From assembly GCA_000226015.1 (NCBI GenBank), contig JH154463.1, positions 209,723-273,722 of the forward strand: a stretch of 64,000 nt of DNA, written 5' to 3'. How positions within the stretch are numbered: the stretch's first letter is position 1; each line of letters opens with the position of its first letter. The stretch is from Mnemiopsis leidyi (taxonomy: Eukaryota; Ctenophora; Tentaculata; Lobata; Bolinopsidae). The notes under the pieces are model-generated. The model was given only the letters and a program-made list of their open reading frames with translations, was not told the origin of the DNA and made no database searches. The position numbers and the translations under genes are program-made. Of this stretch, positions 23,255 through 35,737 are shown piece by piece.

Positions 23255-25602
23255 CTATACTAGATCGAATCCAATAGTAAAAAGTATAGAATTATTTTTG
23301 ACATAGAGCTTCGATTTCGTGCTACTAAGAGTATGATTAAAAAACTTGTTCCCTGAATTTACCTGGAGTTGGTAATCCTCATGTTCTCTGTACCGTCTTT
23401 GAAGTGAGATGTTGAGGAATATCGCCATTACTTGTACGAACATGAATACTAAAGCTCCTGACCCAGCAATCGTCATCCAATTCTTAATGTAATCCTCCAA
23501 AATTTCGTAGCAGCCCTGAAATGGCCTGGTTTAAATCGATAAATATCTACTTATTGATATTCTGTAAATCACGAAAAGAGCTGCTTCCGTAAATCATCGA
23601 AACAGATTGTCACCTTTCCCTAATCCGTAATCATGACTCAAAGACTGTAGAGCAAAGATTCTGCTTCTAGTTTAGCATATCAATTTGATGTTGTAGTTAA
23701 TTATTGTAAACCTCCAAATACATGCCAGCCGGTGCTTTCTTCAAATCTGACTTGTCTATCACATTCAGTCCACATTTGTCTGTCTTCGTTTTGCAGCAAG
23801 TGTCTGGCAGTGACTGAAATGTGTAAAAAATGTTAGTCAGTAAGTCAACCTGAGAAGGCTCTGCACTAGAACTAGGAGAGCACAATTATTAGATGTAGAT
23901 TTCCTGTATAATTGTTAACATCTGCCAAGGAAAATCTGTAGTGTTTTCTGCTAAAACAAAATGCTAAAAAGTTTCCTTTAACAGTCTCAAAGTTTAAAGT
24001 CTCATAGTTCTCAGCTTATGCTATAGATGAATATCCTGCACATGCAAATTAATTTGAGCTATGTAAAAGAGTGAGTATTTATACCCCGAAGTTGGTGCTG
24101 TGCCAGTTGGATGCGTTAGGAGTGGTGTAATCCGCCCAACCGTACTGACCACAACACTTGTGGTTCTTTTGTACATAGTCCCAGGATTCTGTAAACTTGG
24201 CGTTGTCTCCTCCCTTTCCTGGGTGTGTTGTCACGTGACTTTCTTACTTGCAGAATTTTGTTGAATATCTTTTCAAACAAGGAGCCAGTTAGCAATTATT
24301 ATATATCATATAATTATAACTGTTGGCATTGGCACCATGACCAGTATAACTATAACTATAAGTATGATCATAGATTCATAGAAGTCTTGAACTCAGTTGC
24401 TCAGAGTCTGCACAAATTAAATATAAAAGTTCGGCGCACGGTTTACTAAGACCGTAGATTACAAGGTTCAGTTTTCGTGAGAACCACGAAAACTGAACAC
24501 TTACCGCTGCGGTAGAAAACACTCACCGTAGAAAAGTAGAGAATGTGACATGCCATCCTGCATGTAGTACCGAACACTAGACTCGAAAATGAACATGATG
24601 ACAACTGCTGCGAACTGAGCTAGAAGTGCAATTATCATTGCAGCCAGGAACTGTGGAAATAGTTGTGTTTTAGTGTGGGAACAACTAGATATTGTCATAC
24701 TGATAGAATTTAGGGATTTTTTTCCACCCAGCCAGCCGCGAAGCGGCCTTAAAAAGGCAGTAGGTGGTTAGGAATTGGAGATTTTGGTGGTATACAGTGG
24801 GGTTAGCAGGATGGTCGTAGTAAGACTGGGCCACTTTTTGAAAATATCCTCTGTCCTGGGTAAATTGAAGTCAACTGATGATAGAGAATCCTCAGTACAC
24901 TCAGACATGCAGTTTAATACTTACCCCAGACAAGAGTACAGATTTCTTCTTGCAGACCCCGATAAGACCCAGCATAGCCGTAACAAGCAGCACCCCACCT
25001 ATTGCTATCAACACAACCATAAGTGGAGCTAGCTCGTCGTTAATACAGGTCCCTATTTCTCGTGTTTCTAAAAATAGATACGCCCCAACCCCAGTAAGTG
25101 CTGCTCCTATCAGCTGAAAAAAAGTTCGTCATGTTTTTAGAAAGTTGGCATCCCACTTATTAAATGTGGATCAGTAGTATAACTATAACTATAAATTCTG
25201 TCCTTAAAATGGTATTTTTCTAATCCTATGGAGTATGGGTATAAATATTTGTTTATGTTGATGGTTGGAGCTCTAGATTATGACAGTCAATAGTGATACT
25301 GAGTGATACTGACAGTGATAAGTTTCCCTATGGCTAGAATTGGAAGCACTCATCATGGACATAATCCAGGGACACTGACAGTGATCCTAGGTCAGTGTAC
25401 TGCGAGGTTAGTATTTGTAGGTGTGCGAGTAGTTAGTGTTGGTTTCCTTTAAGTTTATAAAAATGGATGACTGATCTGGTCAGCGCATTATGCAACTTTT
25501 CCCGACATTTTAAATTGCAAATCAAATGACAAATCCGCAAACCCATATGAGAAGAATCAGCAAATATGCTATCTTGGAAAGAGTTCCTTCCTGTATCTCC
25601 AT
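23255..25602 (-). CDS. Tetraspanin
   Basis: There are six exons in transcript order: 25602-25531, 25113-24925, 24650-24527, 24218-24085, 23813-23712 and 23515-23255. All are GT-AG with phases 0,0,1,0,0. The start ATG at 25602 has A at -3 and G at +4. Seen: TM1 about 12-38, TM2 about 54-78 followed by CKKK, TM3 about 88-110, and a large extracellular loop. The loop carries the family hallmark CCG (150-152), CC (179-180), Cys187 and GC (208-209), giving six cysteines. TM4 is about 222-245. Tetraspanins organise receptors and integrins into membrane microdomains. The last exon reads to a stop at 23255 (293 residues). A donor-like CTCCAG|GTAAATT at 23363/23362 suggests the unusually long final 35 residues may be intronic, with a short last exon missed. 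The gene is convergent with the adaptor gene and divergent from the UNC-93-like gene. Confidence 0.92.
24466..24498. repeat. Perfect 14-bp hairpin in a tetraspanin intron
   Basis: GTTCAGTTTTCGTG at 24466-24479 and its exact reverse complement at 24485-24498 are separated by the five bases AGAAC. On the coding (minus) strand the hairpin begins 28 bases into the intron after the donor at 24527. A second small palindrome, TACCGCTGCGGTA, sits between the donor and the hairpin. It could be a remnant of an inverted-repeat element or a structured splice-site neighbour. Confidence 0.8.
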
Positions 25603-26533
25603 CTTTCAGAAACTTTTCCAGACGTCCCTGGCCCCTTCTTCCCCTTTACAAAACGGGTCTTGCTATCACAATTTCAAAACAAACGTTGGACACAAAATGT
25701 AAGCTTAGAAGCAGTGGTATACAGTTGTGTAGACTGTAAAATCTATAAAGTAAGCTCGCAAAATTGTGTAAGCTTACAATCTCAACATTCTGATACAATT
25801 TTCAGGTGAAATCTGCTGTATTAGTATAACTAATATAAATAATAATTAGGACACAAGGACAGTTGAGGAAGTGGAACACTATGAACGGATCTATGAACAT
25901 GTCATCAATTTTGGTACTCTTACAAACAACAAAGCAACAGCTTCAGCCTTCGTGCTTAAACACGTTATTACTCGAACTCTTAGTTTTACCTAGGTTTGCA
26001 TGGTCCAGTCTACACGATGTTTTCAGGTGCCTAAGACTTCGAGTGAGGGTCTTCAGGATAAATGTGTTCAGTGTTATGTAATTTGAATACTAATAAAGGA
26101 ATCCCAGATATATAGATAAAATATTTAGTCGTTATATCGCACGGCCATTTGTAGGATGCTTTGCTCTGTTGTCTGTGCCGCTTGAATGATTCTGTTTCAC
26201 TGTCCTCTCTCCTAGAATCGCGAACGTTCACACCGTGCGGGTAAACTCCCGCTGAACTCTCGACAAGTGGCCCTCATCTGACCTCGTAACCAGATTGAAG
26301 AAGTTTCTACAGAAATCCGATACGTTCTGCTCTCTCACTCTCATCTTGTTTGAAAATCTTCGACCTGACTTTGGTCTTGAGTTTCGTAGTCTTAGGGTAT
26401 TGATTTGGTCGCTTGATTCAACTTGAAGCTGATCGGCTTGGCCTAGCTTTAATTCCGTCTAACGTAAATCATTCGAAAAAGTTACCTAGTTTCCTTAAAG
26501 TGGTAAAATTTTCAACCGCTGCAGTCTCAAGAA
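25603..26533. promoter_or_regulatory. Shared upstream region of tetraspanin and UNC-93-like gene
   Basis: These 931 bases separate the start codons of two divergently transcribed genes, so promoters and 5' untranslated regions of both should lie here. No TATA box, initiator or repeated operator-like element stands out. The open frame at 26031-26231 on the minus strand has no domain content. Whether expression is coordinated cannot be read from sequence. Confidence 0.4.
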
Positions 26534-29500
26534 ATGAACGAAATTTCCAACTATGAAGTCACATCCTCTGAGAACCTCCGACATAAAATTTACCGAAATT
26601 TGGCAGTTCTTTGTTTTACATTCCTGGGCGTGTTCACTGCTTTTCAGGTAACGGCGTAACATTGCCAGCTGACGGTTCATAATACTACCAAGTTCTTTGA
26701 TCATGTTACTCGGAACTTTCACTGGCTGTTAGAAAAATTACGTTTCCGTTATCTTTATCAAATCTTCCATCAACTCTTTATCAAATCTTCCATCACCTCA
26801 TATTTGCATGTATATCACACCTTGTTCTCAGAGTTCGAGTGGTTTACAAAGTACAGGGATAACGGGCGGTACTAACTCCAAGTTTTCGGCGGTAGCTGGT
26901 CATATTCCCTTGCTGGTTATCTACATCGTGCTGGTTCCTTCTTCAGCTTTCCTCACGCACATTGGTACGACGTAGCTACATATCAATAAATTTACCAGTA
27001 CCAACACACCATTAATTGTTTTTTAAATGTGCAATCAAATTATTAACTTCCGTTATCATTGATGATGTTTCAACTAAAAAGGATGATGTTTCAACTGAAA
27101 AGAAAATCTACATTTGATTAAATGACTCCAAGAAATCGAAATGTCTAAAATGACGCTTAATTAACCTAAATACTGTGGTCATGGTTAATTAAAATTTGGC
27201 ATACTAACTTCTCAACCATCAACTACATTAGTGATAGATCGCCTTGGGACGAGATGGACGCTTATTTTCTGCCAGATTCCTTACATTCTTTACATCTGCA
27301 CATTCTACTATCCTCATCTTTCTCTCACCGTGCCTTTCGGGATTCTTATAGGTTACTTTTCACAGTTTTGTTACAATCGAGTTTAATTTTCATACTGTAA
27401 CTCTATCTCAAAACCCCTCTCGACTCAACATCTTTAAATCTAATCCTACGACAGGCATCACGGCAGCACCTTTATGGACAGCCAGCTATCAGTATTTGTG
27501 TAGTCTGGCAGAAAGATACGCCCTACTCTTCAAGAGCAATCTCTCTCACTCTTACTCCCTCTTCTTTGGTCTTTATTTCATGGTTTTTCTAACTACTGGT
27601 GCTTGGGGCAGTCTCATTTACTATGTCGGTATGTTCTTGATATTGTACAGACACTAATCACTATAACCGTTATTTAATTTTAAACAACCCATTACCGACC
27701 TGAAATATACCAAACTAACTAAACTATCAACAAACTTTTTATATCCAATGCTTCAAGCCAAGTGCCAACCAACCAGTCAGGCAATTCATTTAATTTGAAT
27801 CATGTGAGCGAACTGCAGCTGAACCAAGCATCCAACAAACCAATCAACCATAAACGAACCAACCAAAACACCATCAAACCAAACAATCAAAATAACATCC
27901 CTCCAGTTCACACTCTCTTCAAACCAAACAATCAAAATAACATCCCTCCAGTTCACACTCTCTTCTCGAGCGGGAACGATACAACGAAGACAACAATGTC
28001 GTGTGGGCTTGACTACGACTACAGTGCAATGAGTAGCTACGAAAAAGAGTTTGGACACCGGAGTACTCGCATCAAGTTTAATCTTCTTTCTAGCTACCTC
28101 TCCATTGGTAAATACTTCAGTATGTCAATCTTCTTTTTATCGACCAGATAGTGCAGTCAGTTATTAGAGCATTAGCTTACCAATATCGGAAAGTTGTTGG
28201 TCTGAACCTGGCTAAATTAACTGTGCCTCTTTAAATTTAGATCACGATCAGAGAGAATTGTTCTAACTTTCCAGTACCGAAGTACTGCTATCTAAATCTA
28301 ACATTGTTCCATGCACCCAGCAATAGTGTCGGTGATATTACTAGCGATGTATATGGAGAGCAAGGACGATGACGAGGAGGAGGACACCTCCCTAGTTTCC
28401 TCTCTTGTCAAGACCTGCAGCAAGTTGAACTCTGACCAGGCTCTTCTGATTCCTATAACTGTGTGGAGTGGAGTGGAACAGGCCTTCATGATGTCTGTAT
28501 TTAGTGGTGAGTTATCAGCTGATCAGGAGTTCTTGTCGACATTTGAAGAATCGGTATAGTTCAAAGTTTAGATTTCCTCACTAATTCACTTGATACTGAT
28601 TGTTTTGATCATTTACCTTTCAGAGTCGTTTGTCATATGCAACTTCGGATCGAAAACCCATGCGGTCATGATGATAACTTACGGTCTCTCTGGGTCTCTA
28701 TCTTCTCTTGCGTGTAAGTACTTAACGTTTGGAACACTGGTTATCAAATTTTTTGAGTGAGCTTTGTTCGAAATACTGAAATAGTCATCAATGGTACGTA
28801 TTTGCGTGGCCATGATTTCAGACACACAATTATTGATTAAGATACCTTGCAGTTGGTCTGCTCAGACGATATATTCCAATGAGAGTCATTTTCTTGATAG
28901 CATCTCTTCTGAACTGTACAGTGTTTGCTCTATCCTTGGTCGACAGCAAAGGGTAAAAAACGCTTTGTAGCAACGATTTCTCTGAAGAGAAACTTCTTAT
29001 TTTCAAACTTGTTTGATAAAATTGATGTTACGGAAAGTTCGTGTTAACTAATCAGAGTTCAACATGTTTGCATCAGGGCACTAGCGATACACTTGTGTGT
29101 AGCTGCGTGGGGTCTGGCTGAAGGAATCTGGCAACCTCAAATAGGAGGTAGGTTATGGCTTTAGATACTCCTGCTAACTAAACTGTCTAAAACAGGTAGT
29201 GGCTGCATGGTATAATTATATCAATGTACCGTCTGTTACCACTACCAGTAATAAAGGCAACAGGTATAAAAGAGAATCAATTACAAAAAACTTGCAAAAG
29301 TTAGACTATAATTAAGCACGAACCCATGGATTACTATCATGCACAAATGTGGTATTTTCTGTGGCAAACGATCTTTCGCAACCGATGCCATATACCACGA
29401 TATAGCTAGTAGATCGGTCCGATTTACCAAGAAAGTCTGACCCTCACCCCTACAGTAGTTTACGCGGAGAAGTTCCCGGAGGACCAGGTTTCTGCGTTCT

Positions 29501-30006
29501 CCCACTACCGTCTCTGGGAGAGTCTAGGATACATCCTCGTCTTCTCTCTTAAACTGGGCCAAGTTGACGTCTCTGTAATCATCTTCATTGTCATCATTAT
29601 TCTTGCTTCTGGTAATCACATGTAGACTTGTAGAGTAATGGTACATCGCCTTGTGATAGCAATATTTATATAGTGCTGCCTCAATATAGTGCAGAAAGCA
29701 TGAACCTTCCATTTGATGTGGTGATCTGTTATTTTTAACAGCAACATTACATGCAGTTGTACTTGTAGTGCTCAATTTGATGTCAGATCTTTGCTTTGGT
29801 GTTTGAGTTTAGGTTGGTCAAACTCAGACCCTTCTTGGTTTTTTTATATTTCCGTTAAGTCACTCAGAAGATTTATAAGCACTTGTTAACGGCCCAATAA
29901 ATTTTTCTTTCCTTCAGGTATGGTTGGGTATTTGGCACTCCAGTGGAAGTCAAAAAGAGAAACCCACTCAATCATTTCCCCTTCCAACGTAAAAAATGAG
30001 GATTGA
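26534..30006 (+). CDS. UNC-93-like membrane protein
   Basis: There are eleven exons: 26534-26647, 26832-26964, 27232-27351, 27455-27628, 27952-28107, 28321-28506, 28624-28713, 28853-28952, 29077-29147, 29456-29611 and 29918-30006. They give 462 residues, the usual size for UNC93A-type proteins, and every junction keeps frame. Family features: an N-terminal helix ending FLGVFTAFQ then SSSGLQST; GITAAPLWTASYQYL (compare the AAPLW block of the family); DQALLIPITVWSGVEQAF; ESFVICNFGSKTHAVMM; and a penultimate AAWGLAEGIWQPQI helix pair. About 11-12 membrane spans are visible. UNC-93 proteins are MFS-fold: C. elegans UNC-93 regulates a K+ channel and vertebrate UNC93B1 chaperones endosomal receptors. 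The function of this member is not determined by sequence. A cytoplasmic-looking acidic loop (SKDDDEEEDT) follows exon 6's first helix. Exon 5 may instead start at 27907, adding 15 residues. Confidence 0.93.
27876..27965. repeat. 45-bp tandem duplication spanning a splice acceptor
   Basis: The units 27876-27920 and 27921-27965 are identical. Each contains A/C-rich intron sequence, the acceptor CCCTCCAG and the first coding bases of exon 5 of the UNC-93-like gene. Because 45 is divisible by three, both acceptors (exon start at 27907 or 27952) keep frame. The upstream intron sequence is itself rich in CCAA/AACC words, a likely substrate for replication slippage. Confidence 0.9.
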
Positions 30007-32178
30007 AAGTTTAATCTTCTTCATATTTGCTGTTTTGAAGGGTTGACTCTGAACTTGACGGATTTGTGACAGCTACACCAAAGCTTTCTTGATGCCATTG
30101 ATCTTGTAAACTGGCTCCACCGTCCTTGAGACTAAGTGACATGCTCGATCAAACTGCATAGTCTGTTAGAGGACTTTGAAAAGCTCTGAGAACAATTGGA
30201 AGGGAATATAATATCATGATCTCAAGTATAAAGGATCAGTCGAACATGACACAGAGGCACGTGCAGACGTTTTAAGACATGTTCACAAAAAACCTGTTTA
30301 GTGACCGTGGAAAACTTTACAAAAAATCTCATACCAGGTGCGATAAATGCTGGGGCCCTTGGAATTTATGAATATAATTACAAGTGTCAAGAACACCTGA
30401 CATATTAACCTTCCATTCAAGGTCAAGGGATGAATCAGTTCATGAAGCTAGGCTTTAGCTTAATCGGACAACATTACACGATTCGTTGAGTGAAAGTGTA
30501 TAACTCGGCTGTACAAATGCTGCATGTATCAAATTGTTAATTACAGTTGTAACAGACTATTTGGTATTTGATAATTTATTATTTTAGTTTTATTTCTAAG
30601 TCGTTTCATCTCTCAAGCTTTCTAACTGAAGGCAAAAAGCAAATTTGTGCCCATTGAACTATTTTTCGCACCATTACCTTAGAAATCGTCGACGTCATAT
30701 CGACACTAATTCAAATTGGCCCTTGAGCTGGTGCTTATTTAATGTGAAATTGATCTAACTACACCTCCGATATTATTTGATAGCCAGTTTTAAAATCACT
30801 CAAATTTCAAGGCTGATGTTTTCACTTTATCTGTTATAAATTTTCAGAGCCAAAAACCAACTGTTCTTCACAGCTGATACTACAGAATACGCTACGGTAG
30901 AAGTGCTTTGCTTTCAGTTTCGAGGCCGATATTTTCACAGTAGCTAGCACTAGCTCTTGTAATTGCAATATACACGTGTTTTTATAAGCATATAATCAGA
31001 CAGCAGATTTTAATCAATTTAATCCAAAATTATAGTAGCTGCTGTAAATTAGAGGAACGTAAAGTTAAACTTAAAGTAAAATCGGACTAACATTTCATCT
31101 TCTTACTGAATTTGGATTTCAGGCCCATTAAACTATACAATTCATTAATATTGCTTTGTTACCAGATCAGCCGAACTTTGATTACTTCAAAACATAAATG
31201 TTGAGGACTGAGATTGATACAAATACACACACCCGTAGAGATGTAAAAACTTTTATTAATGTTATTTATATCGCACGATGTACTGTTTTAGTCGATAAAT
31301 TGACCCACCCTGAAGACGAGGTTATTTTTAATAAAAAGTTCTGCCCCTGGCCCTACTATTAGATTAAATTTCTCACACCTTCCCAGCCTCGTGCCTCGAG
31401 TCTATTGCGAAACAGCACAATTTTCACTCACTTCGTTAGATTTCCATTCAAGCCCGCAGACAGAATGTAGAACGGCTTTTTGATTAAGTTTAACTAGAAA
31501 ATAAAAGTCTACAAACAGACCGTCAATTCTAAATTTCTGAGTGCAGCTGACTGTCCTCGACTAGCCGAGCGATACAAAACCAGCAGATGGTCGGACCGCT
31601 GAGTCTGGACCATCACGAACTAACTTGTGACAAAGGCGTTTAACAGGTCCTTGAAAATTGGTTATATCTCATCCTTTGTTCATTGCTCAACCTTGTTACA
31701 AATACAGGTAAACGCAGAATTAGGAACAACTGGCGCTCTTCCGTGAAGGGATGTTTTCGTTAATTGTTGGGAAGTGTGAGGACACTTTCAATTGGTTTAG
31801 CAGTTTTCTCTCGTTTGACAAGAGATTCCAACATCCTTGGATATGAAGTAAAACTCATGCAGTTGTTACTTTCATCAAGATGAAAATGTTCATCAGGGGG
31901 TTTTGAGACTGTTTCCTAGGTTCATTGAACAATTATTTACTTTTGATTGATTTTCGAAAAAATTTTCGCTTGAACTCTTTGCAGCTGGTTATTTTATAGA
32001 AACTATAAGCATCAAAATTCAAAATCGGTATCAGTTTACGAACAATGATCCCGGAAGAGTGACTAACGAGGAGAAAAATTTTTACAAAGGAGCAGAAATA
32101 GTCACATTTGAACGATTTTAATCAAACTTTACGGTTTACTAGGTCAAAATTTTGAGACAATTAGTCCGATCAGTCAAT
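30007..32178. other. Intergenic stretch between UNC-93-like and MFS genes
   Basis: This should contain the 3' untranslated region of the UNC-93-like gene and the promoter of the MFS transporter. No open frame of note, RNA gene or repeat was recognised on either strand. Confidence 0.5.
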
Positions 32179-35100
32179 ATGCCGATGATACCACGGATCT
32201 CAAATAGAAATTGGAGCTTCCTTGTGATTGCATTGTGTTCATTAGGCGGACATGCTGTAAATGTGATCCCATTTTCATACGGAATATTGCAGGTAAATGA
32301 AAAAAAATCGTTTTTAATATAAATTTTAATGTTACTGCAAATTCCGGCCTCACTTCAAGTGATCCTTTTTGGATTTATAATTTTGTTGTTGGTCCCTAAT
32401 ACCAATTCTCGCTGCACTTCAGGTTTATATTTACTCTTATCTGTACGAGGCAGATGACACCGTTACAAAGGCACAAATGCACATGCATGCACCCTTGGTG
32501 CTCGGCATGGCGACCGGAACTGCGTGGTCTTTCGGTTTGTTTGTTGTAAGTATTCGTGATCAAAACAAAGTATAACGTCATTGAATTTCAACATGGACAT
32601 GTACTCTTATTCATTGTTATTGATCATATGATCACTCATGTGGTTAATATTGAAACGATATAAACCTTCTTCATACGGGTAGTTATATTGCGCTCAAGCT
32701 GTAATCTCTATAAGGTAGTTAGTAATCCTAACCACCTTATTCCTTCAGAAATATATACACCCGGTGATATTGCATGTTGCTAACGGTCTAGCACTCAGTG
32801 GATGGATGATACTTCTCTACTTCTTTACCAATAACTACATCGTCATCACAGTTGCTATGGGTACAATTTTGTTAACTTTTGTCACTAAAAAAGGCAACTG
32901 TAATTATACTAATAGTGTGATTCGATTTTAACAATTTTCTCAGAAGAGTCCTCAACTCGTCCCAGCCTCATTCAAATTATGATTATGTGAGTTAACAATC
33001 AATAGACAATTGTATTTGATCCGAAATGTACAGAATTCTTTCTATCCCTTTTGTCGTTTACAAGAATTCATTGAATCCCAAATGGTTAATTTCAGCATTT
33101 GTTGGATTTCACCTGGGTCAGCTACACATTTTCTTTTCTCAAAGAGTCACCGAAGAAGGCAAAAATCGTCCCTCGGCGGCTAATGGGTTTTATGGGTTTT
33201 GGTTTGGAGTAGCTGGTGTTTGGGGGAATCTGCTGGGGTTTTTCTACTTCAACCCAGACAACCTGGAGTCAACAGTCTTCAGTGATGCTAGCGGGAAAAA
33301 CGGGTAAGTTAGATTCCAGTGCAACCTAAATGTATTTAAGAACTGTGAAATATCTGTTTACCATGATCGTGACGTCATGACTTAATACTTACTCACTTAA
33401 ATTCATTTCCAAAGAACGGTGTTCAAACAAAAGGAGATACTAGATAGAGTACCAACGTTATGGCTAATTCTCACAGGAATACTTTTTATCTGTTTTCTGC
33501 CGGGTTACTTCGTTATCGGTTTGTATTTCTTATCATGTCTGAAACTCAAATTTCAACTCTAAATACAGAGCAAATGAGTTTCCGTTTTCGTTGAATATCG
33601 AATGAACAATTGAACATGACCTGAAACATAAAAGGCAAAGGGAGTTGGTTGAATCATGGTTGAATGAGCTGCACCTCATCTCATCAATACTGAAGTTCCC
33701 TCTTTCCATCAGGAATCACACGAAAAGGTAGACCAGCTTCAGTTCGGTCAGCCAGGTTCCCCTCCAAGAGACGGGACAGATCTAAAAGCGTTATTTCCCG
33801 CGTTGTTGAGGATACATATGGTCTGGAGGATGAAAACTGCGATGGCGCTCTAGCTTCAACAGGTAGAACCTCCTTTCGAAAAAGTTTCTGTTGAGAGAGA
33901 TAGAGATAGAGAGAGAGAGCTCTTTAGAAAGCAAGGCACCACCCGACTCCTAGATAATAGATATGTTAGTTTTATTATAATGTCGACGGAGATGCTCTTG
34001 TATTAAATGAAATACTGTCATCGACATACGGATCTTTCTACAGCTGAGTCATACAAATTAATGATCAAATCAAATAACTATTTCAACCTTATGTCCTAGT
34101 AAGTGTTAAGTCATAGTTATGAGTTAGTGTCTTAACCCCCACTCAGTGTCTTCCTCTCTATCCCTACTTTCAAAATCAGGTGCAATTAGACAGAGGGTGA
34201 AGAGCGTCTCTCCGATAAAAGAAGTCGAAGCCCAAACAAGTGGCTCTGATGTCGGTATCATTTCAGGAGTGGGCCTGGTACTTTTCACGACAATGGTAAA
34301 GATCTTTCTGATTTCTTTAAGACAGTTAATATTACTTCATCTCATTGAAATGTGTTCAAACTGGTAGGAATCATTGTCCTTCATTTAACGCTAAGAGTTT
34401 CACTATTATTCCACACCCACAGGTAGGAATTGGAGTCAGCAGTCTCTGTGCGTTTGAGCTGTTCAAAGAGTTCGGAATGAGTGGGGATCACGATGCATCA
34501 GATGACAAGTTTTTCAATCTGGCCGGTCTCATCATTCCTATTGTTGGAGCGTTTGGCAGGATCGGGTGGGGGTTGCTAGGAGACAAGGTGTCATACAAGA
34601 TACTGTTTATTGTGGGGAACGTCGTGAGCGTGATTCTTCAGGTATACATACAACACTTAAATTTTCATGGCCATATTTTTACCGGGATATCCAAAGTACA
34701 CTAAATACATATTTAGTAATACGGTAAACTGTATAAAGCGATTTATGCACTTCCGAAGATTCAGATTAGGAACATCAGGAGAATATTCAAGTTTAAGGAA
34801 CTTCAAGCTAAAGAAGTTTTGCTAAAATTTACATCCTGACCCTGTCCCCCTGTAGGTGTGCATGGCTCCTGGTCGAGTTGACAAGATGCTGTACGTAGCT
34901 ATAGTTTCTGTTTTAGCGATAATGCCGGGAATGGGGGCTCTACTGCCTCCAGCTATCAAGCATTTCATGGGTACAAAGGATATCGGTCTGAAGTTCGGAC
35001 TGGTTCTTACTGGAGAGGTCAGTTTTTATTTTCCTACTTCAATGTTTATCAATTTTTTTGATTTTTAAAAATACTAATATATACAGAAGCTCTCGTTTCT

Positions 35101-35470
35101 CACCAAGTGATAGAGCACACTTTGGATGATGAATTCACTTAATGGTCTAGACTGTTATATAAGATTTTGGCCCGATAAAATAAGACCTATTCACCTATAT
35201 AAATCTCTAAAAGACCTACATAAGCCTCTAAAAAAAGGAACTGTTGTTCAGGTGGTTGGTTGTATGTACTACCTGCTCTTCGCGTCCGTTCTACGGAAAC
35301 ATCTCTCTGACATTGTCCTGATGATAATCCTGAGTATACCCAGTGCTCTAGCACTGCTGCCCGCTATATTCTTCTTAGGAGGAAGGGAGGGGGAAGAGCA
35401 GAGTACTGTTTTAGAAAACAAATCTGCTGCTAACAACTATAATTCGGTCGTTGAGACCAAACATAGCTGA
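32179..35470 (+). CDS. MFS transporter, oxalate/formate- or monocarboxylate-like
   Basis: There are ten exons: 32179-32292, 32423-32545, 32749-32860, 33096-33303, 33415-33518, 33713-33862, 34180-34295, 34423-34641, 34856-35017 and 35252-35470. They give 508 residues with consistent phases. The start is MPMIPRISNRNW with the first span just after. About 12 spans fall in two halves, separated by a basic/Ser-rich central loop (KRRDRSKSVISRVV to about VKSVSPIKEVEAQ), as in MFS proteins. The second half carries GAFGRIGWGLLGDKVSYK, a form of the MFS motif A (GxxxDrxGrR) seen in oxalate:formate antiporter-like and SLC16-like families. The second span reads MATGTAWSFGLFV. The C-terminus is short and acidic. 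Probable role: proton-coupled or exchange transport of small carboxylates across a membrane; the substrate cannot be assigned. It is convergent with the large acidic gene. Confidence 0.88.
33895..33921. repeat. GA-rich microsatellite
   Basis: A short GAGAGATAGAGATAGAGAGAGAGAG tract lies just inside the intron after the exon ending at 33862 of the MFS gene. It has no coding potential. Confidence 0.8.
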
Positions 35471-35547
35471 ACTTAATGTCTGTAAAGCTTGAAAGCTGTT
35501 ATTTTGGATAACAACTTAACTTTAGGTTGCATTTTGCTGTTGCTAGA

Positions 35548-35553
35548 AATAAA
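35548..35553 (+). promoter_or_regulatory. Candidate polyadenylation signal of the MFS gene
   Basis: An AATAAA hexamer lies 78 bases after the TGA at 35470, a normal distance for an animal 3' end. Confidence 0.45.
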
Positions 35554-35737
35554 AGTGCAATCATCCATTTTTGAGGGCTGACTCGAATCAGCATTCGTAA
35601 ATTTTTGTGTTACGCAATTTAATGATTTATCGTATAGTGTATTTTTACGGCCATGTACGCTGAATATGTTGATTAATTTGATGACTTTATGATAGACAGA
35701 GAGTCTGATTAAACTTTTTCTGGTGGTTTGACTTTGA

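Noticed and set aside
24501-24527. Alternative donor GCAGCG|GTAAGTG 22 bases beyond the tetraspanin exon 3 donor
   Set aside because: Its phase does not match the next exon and would shift the frame before the conserved CCG motif.
26495-26735. Minus-strand open frame with apparent splice borders and a coding-like composition
   Set aside because: The plus strand of the same stretch encodes the first exon of the UNC-93-like gene (start 26534, LAVLCFTFLGVFTAFQ). That exon joins in phase to the next family-matching exon; the minus frame is its shadow.
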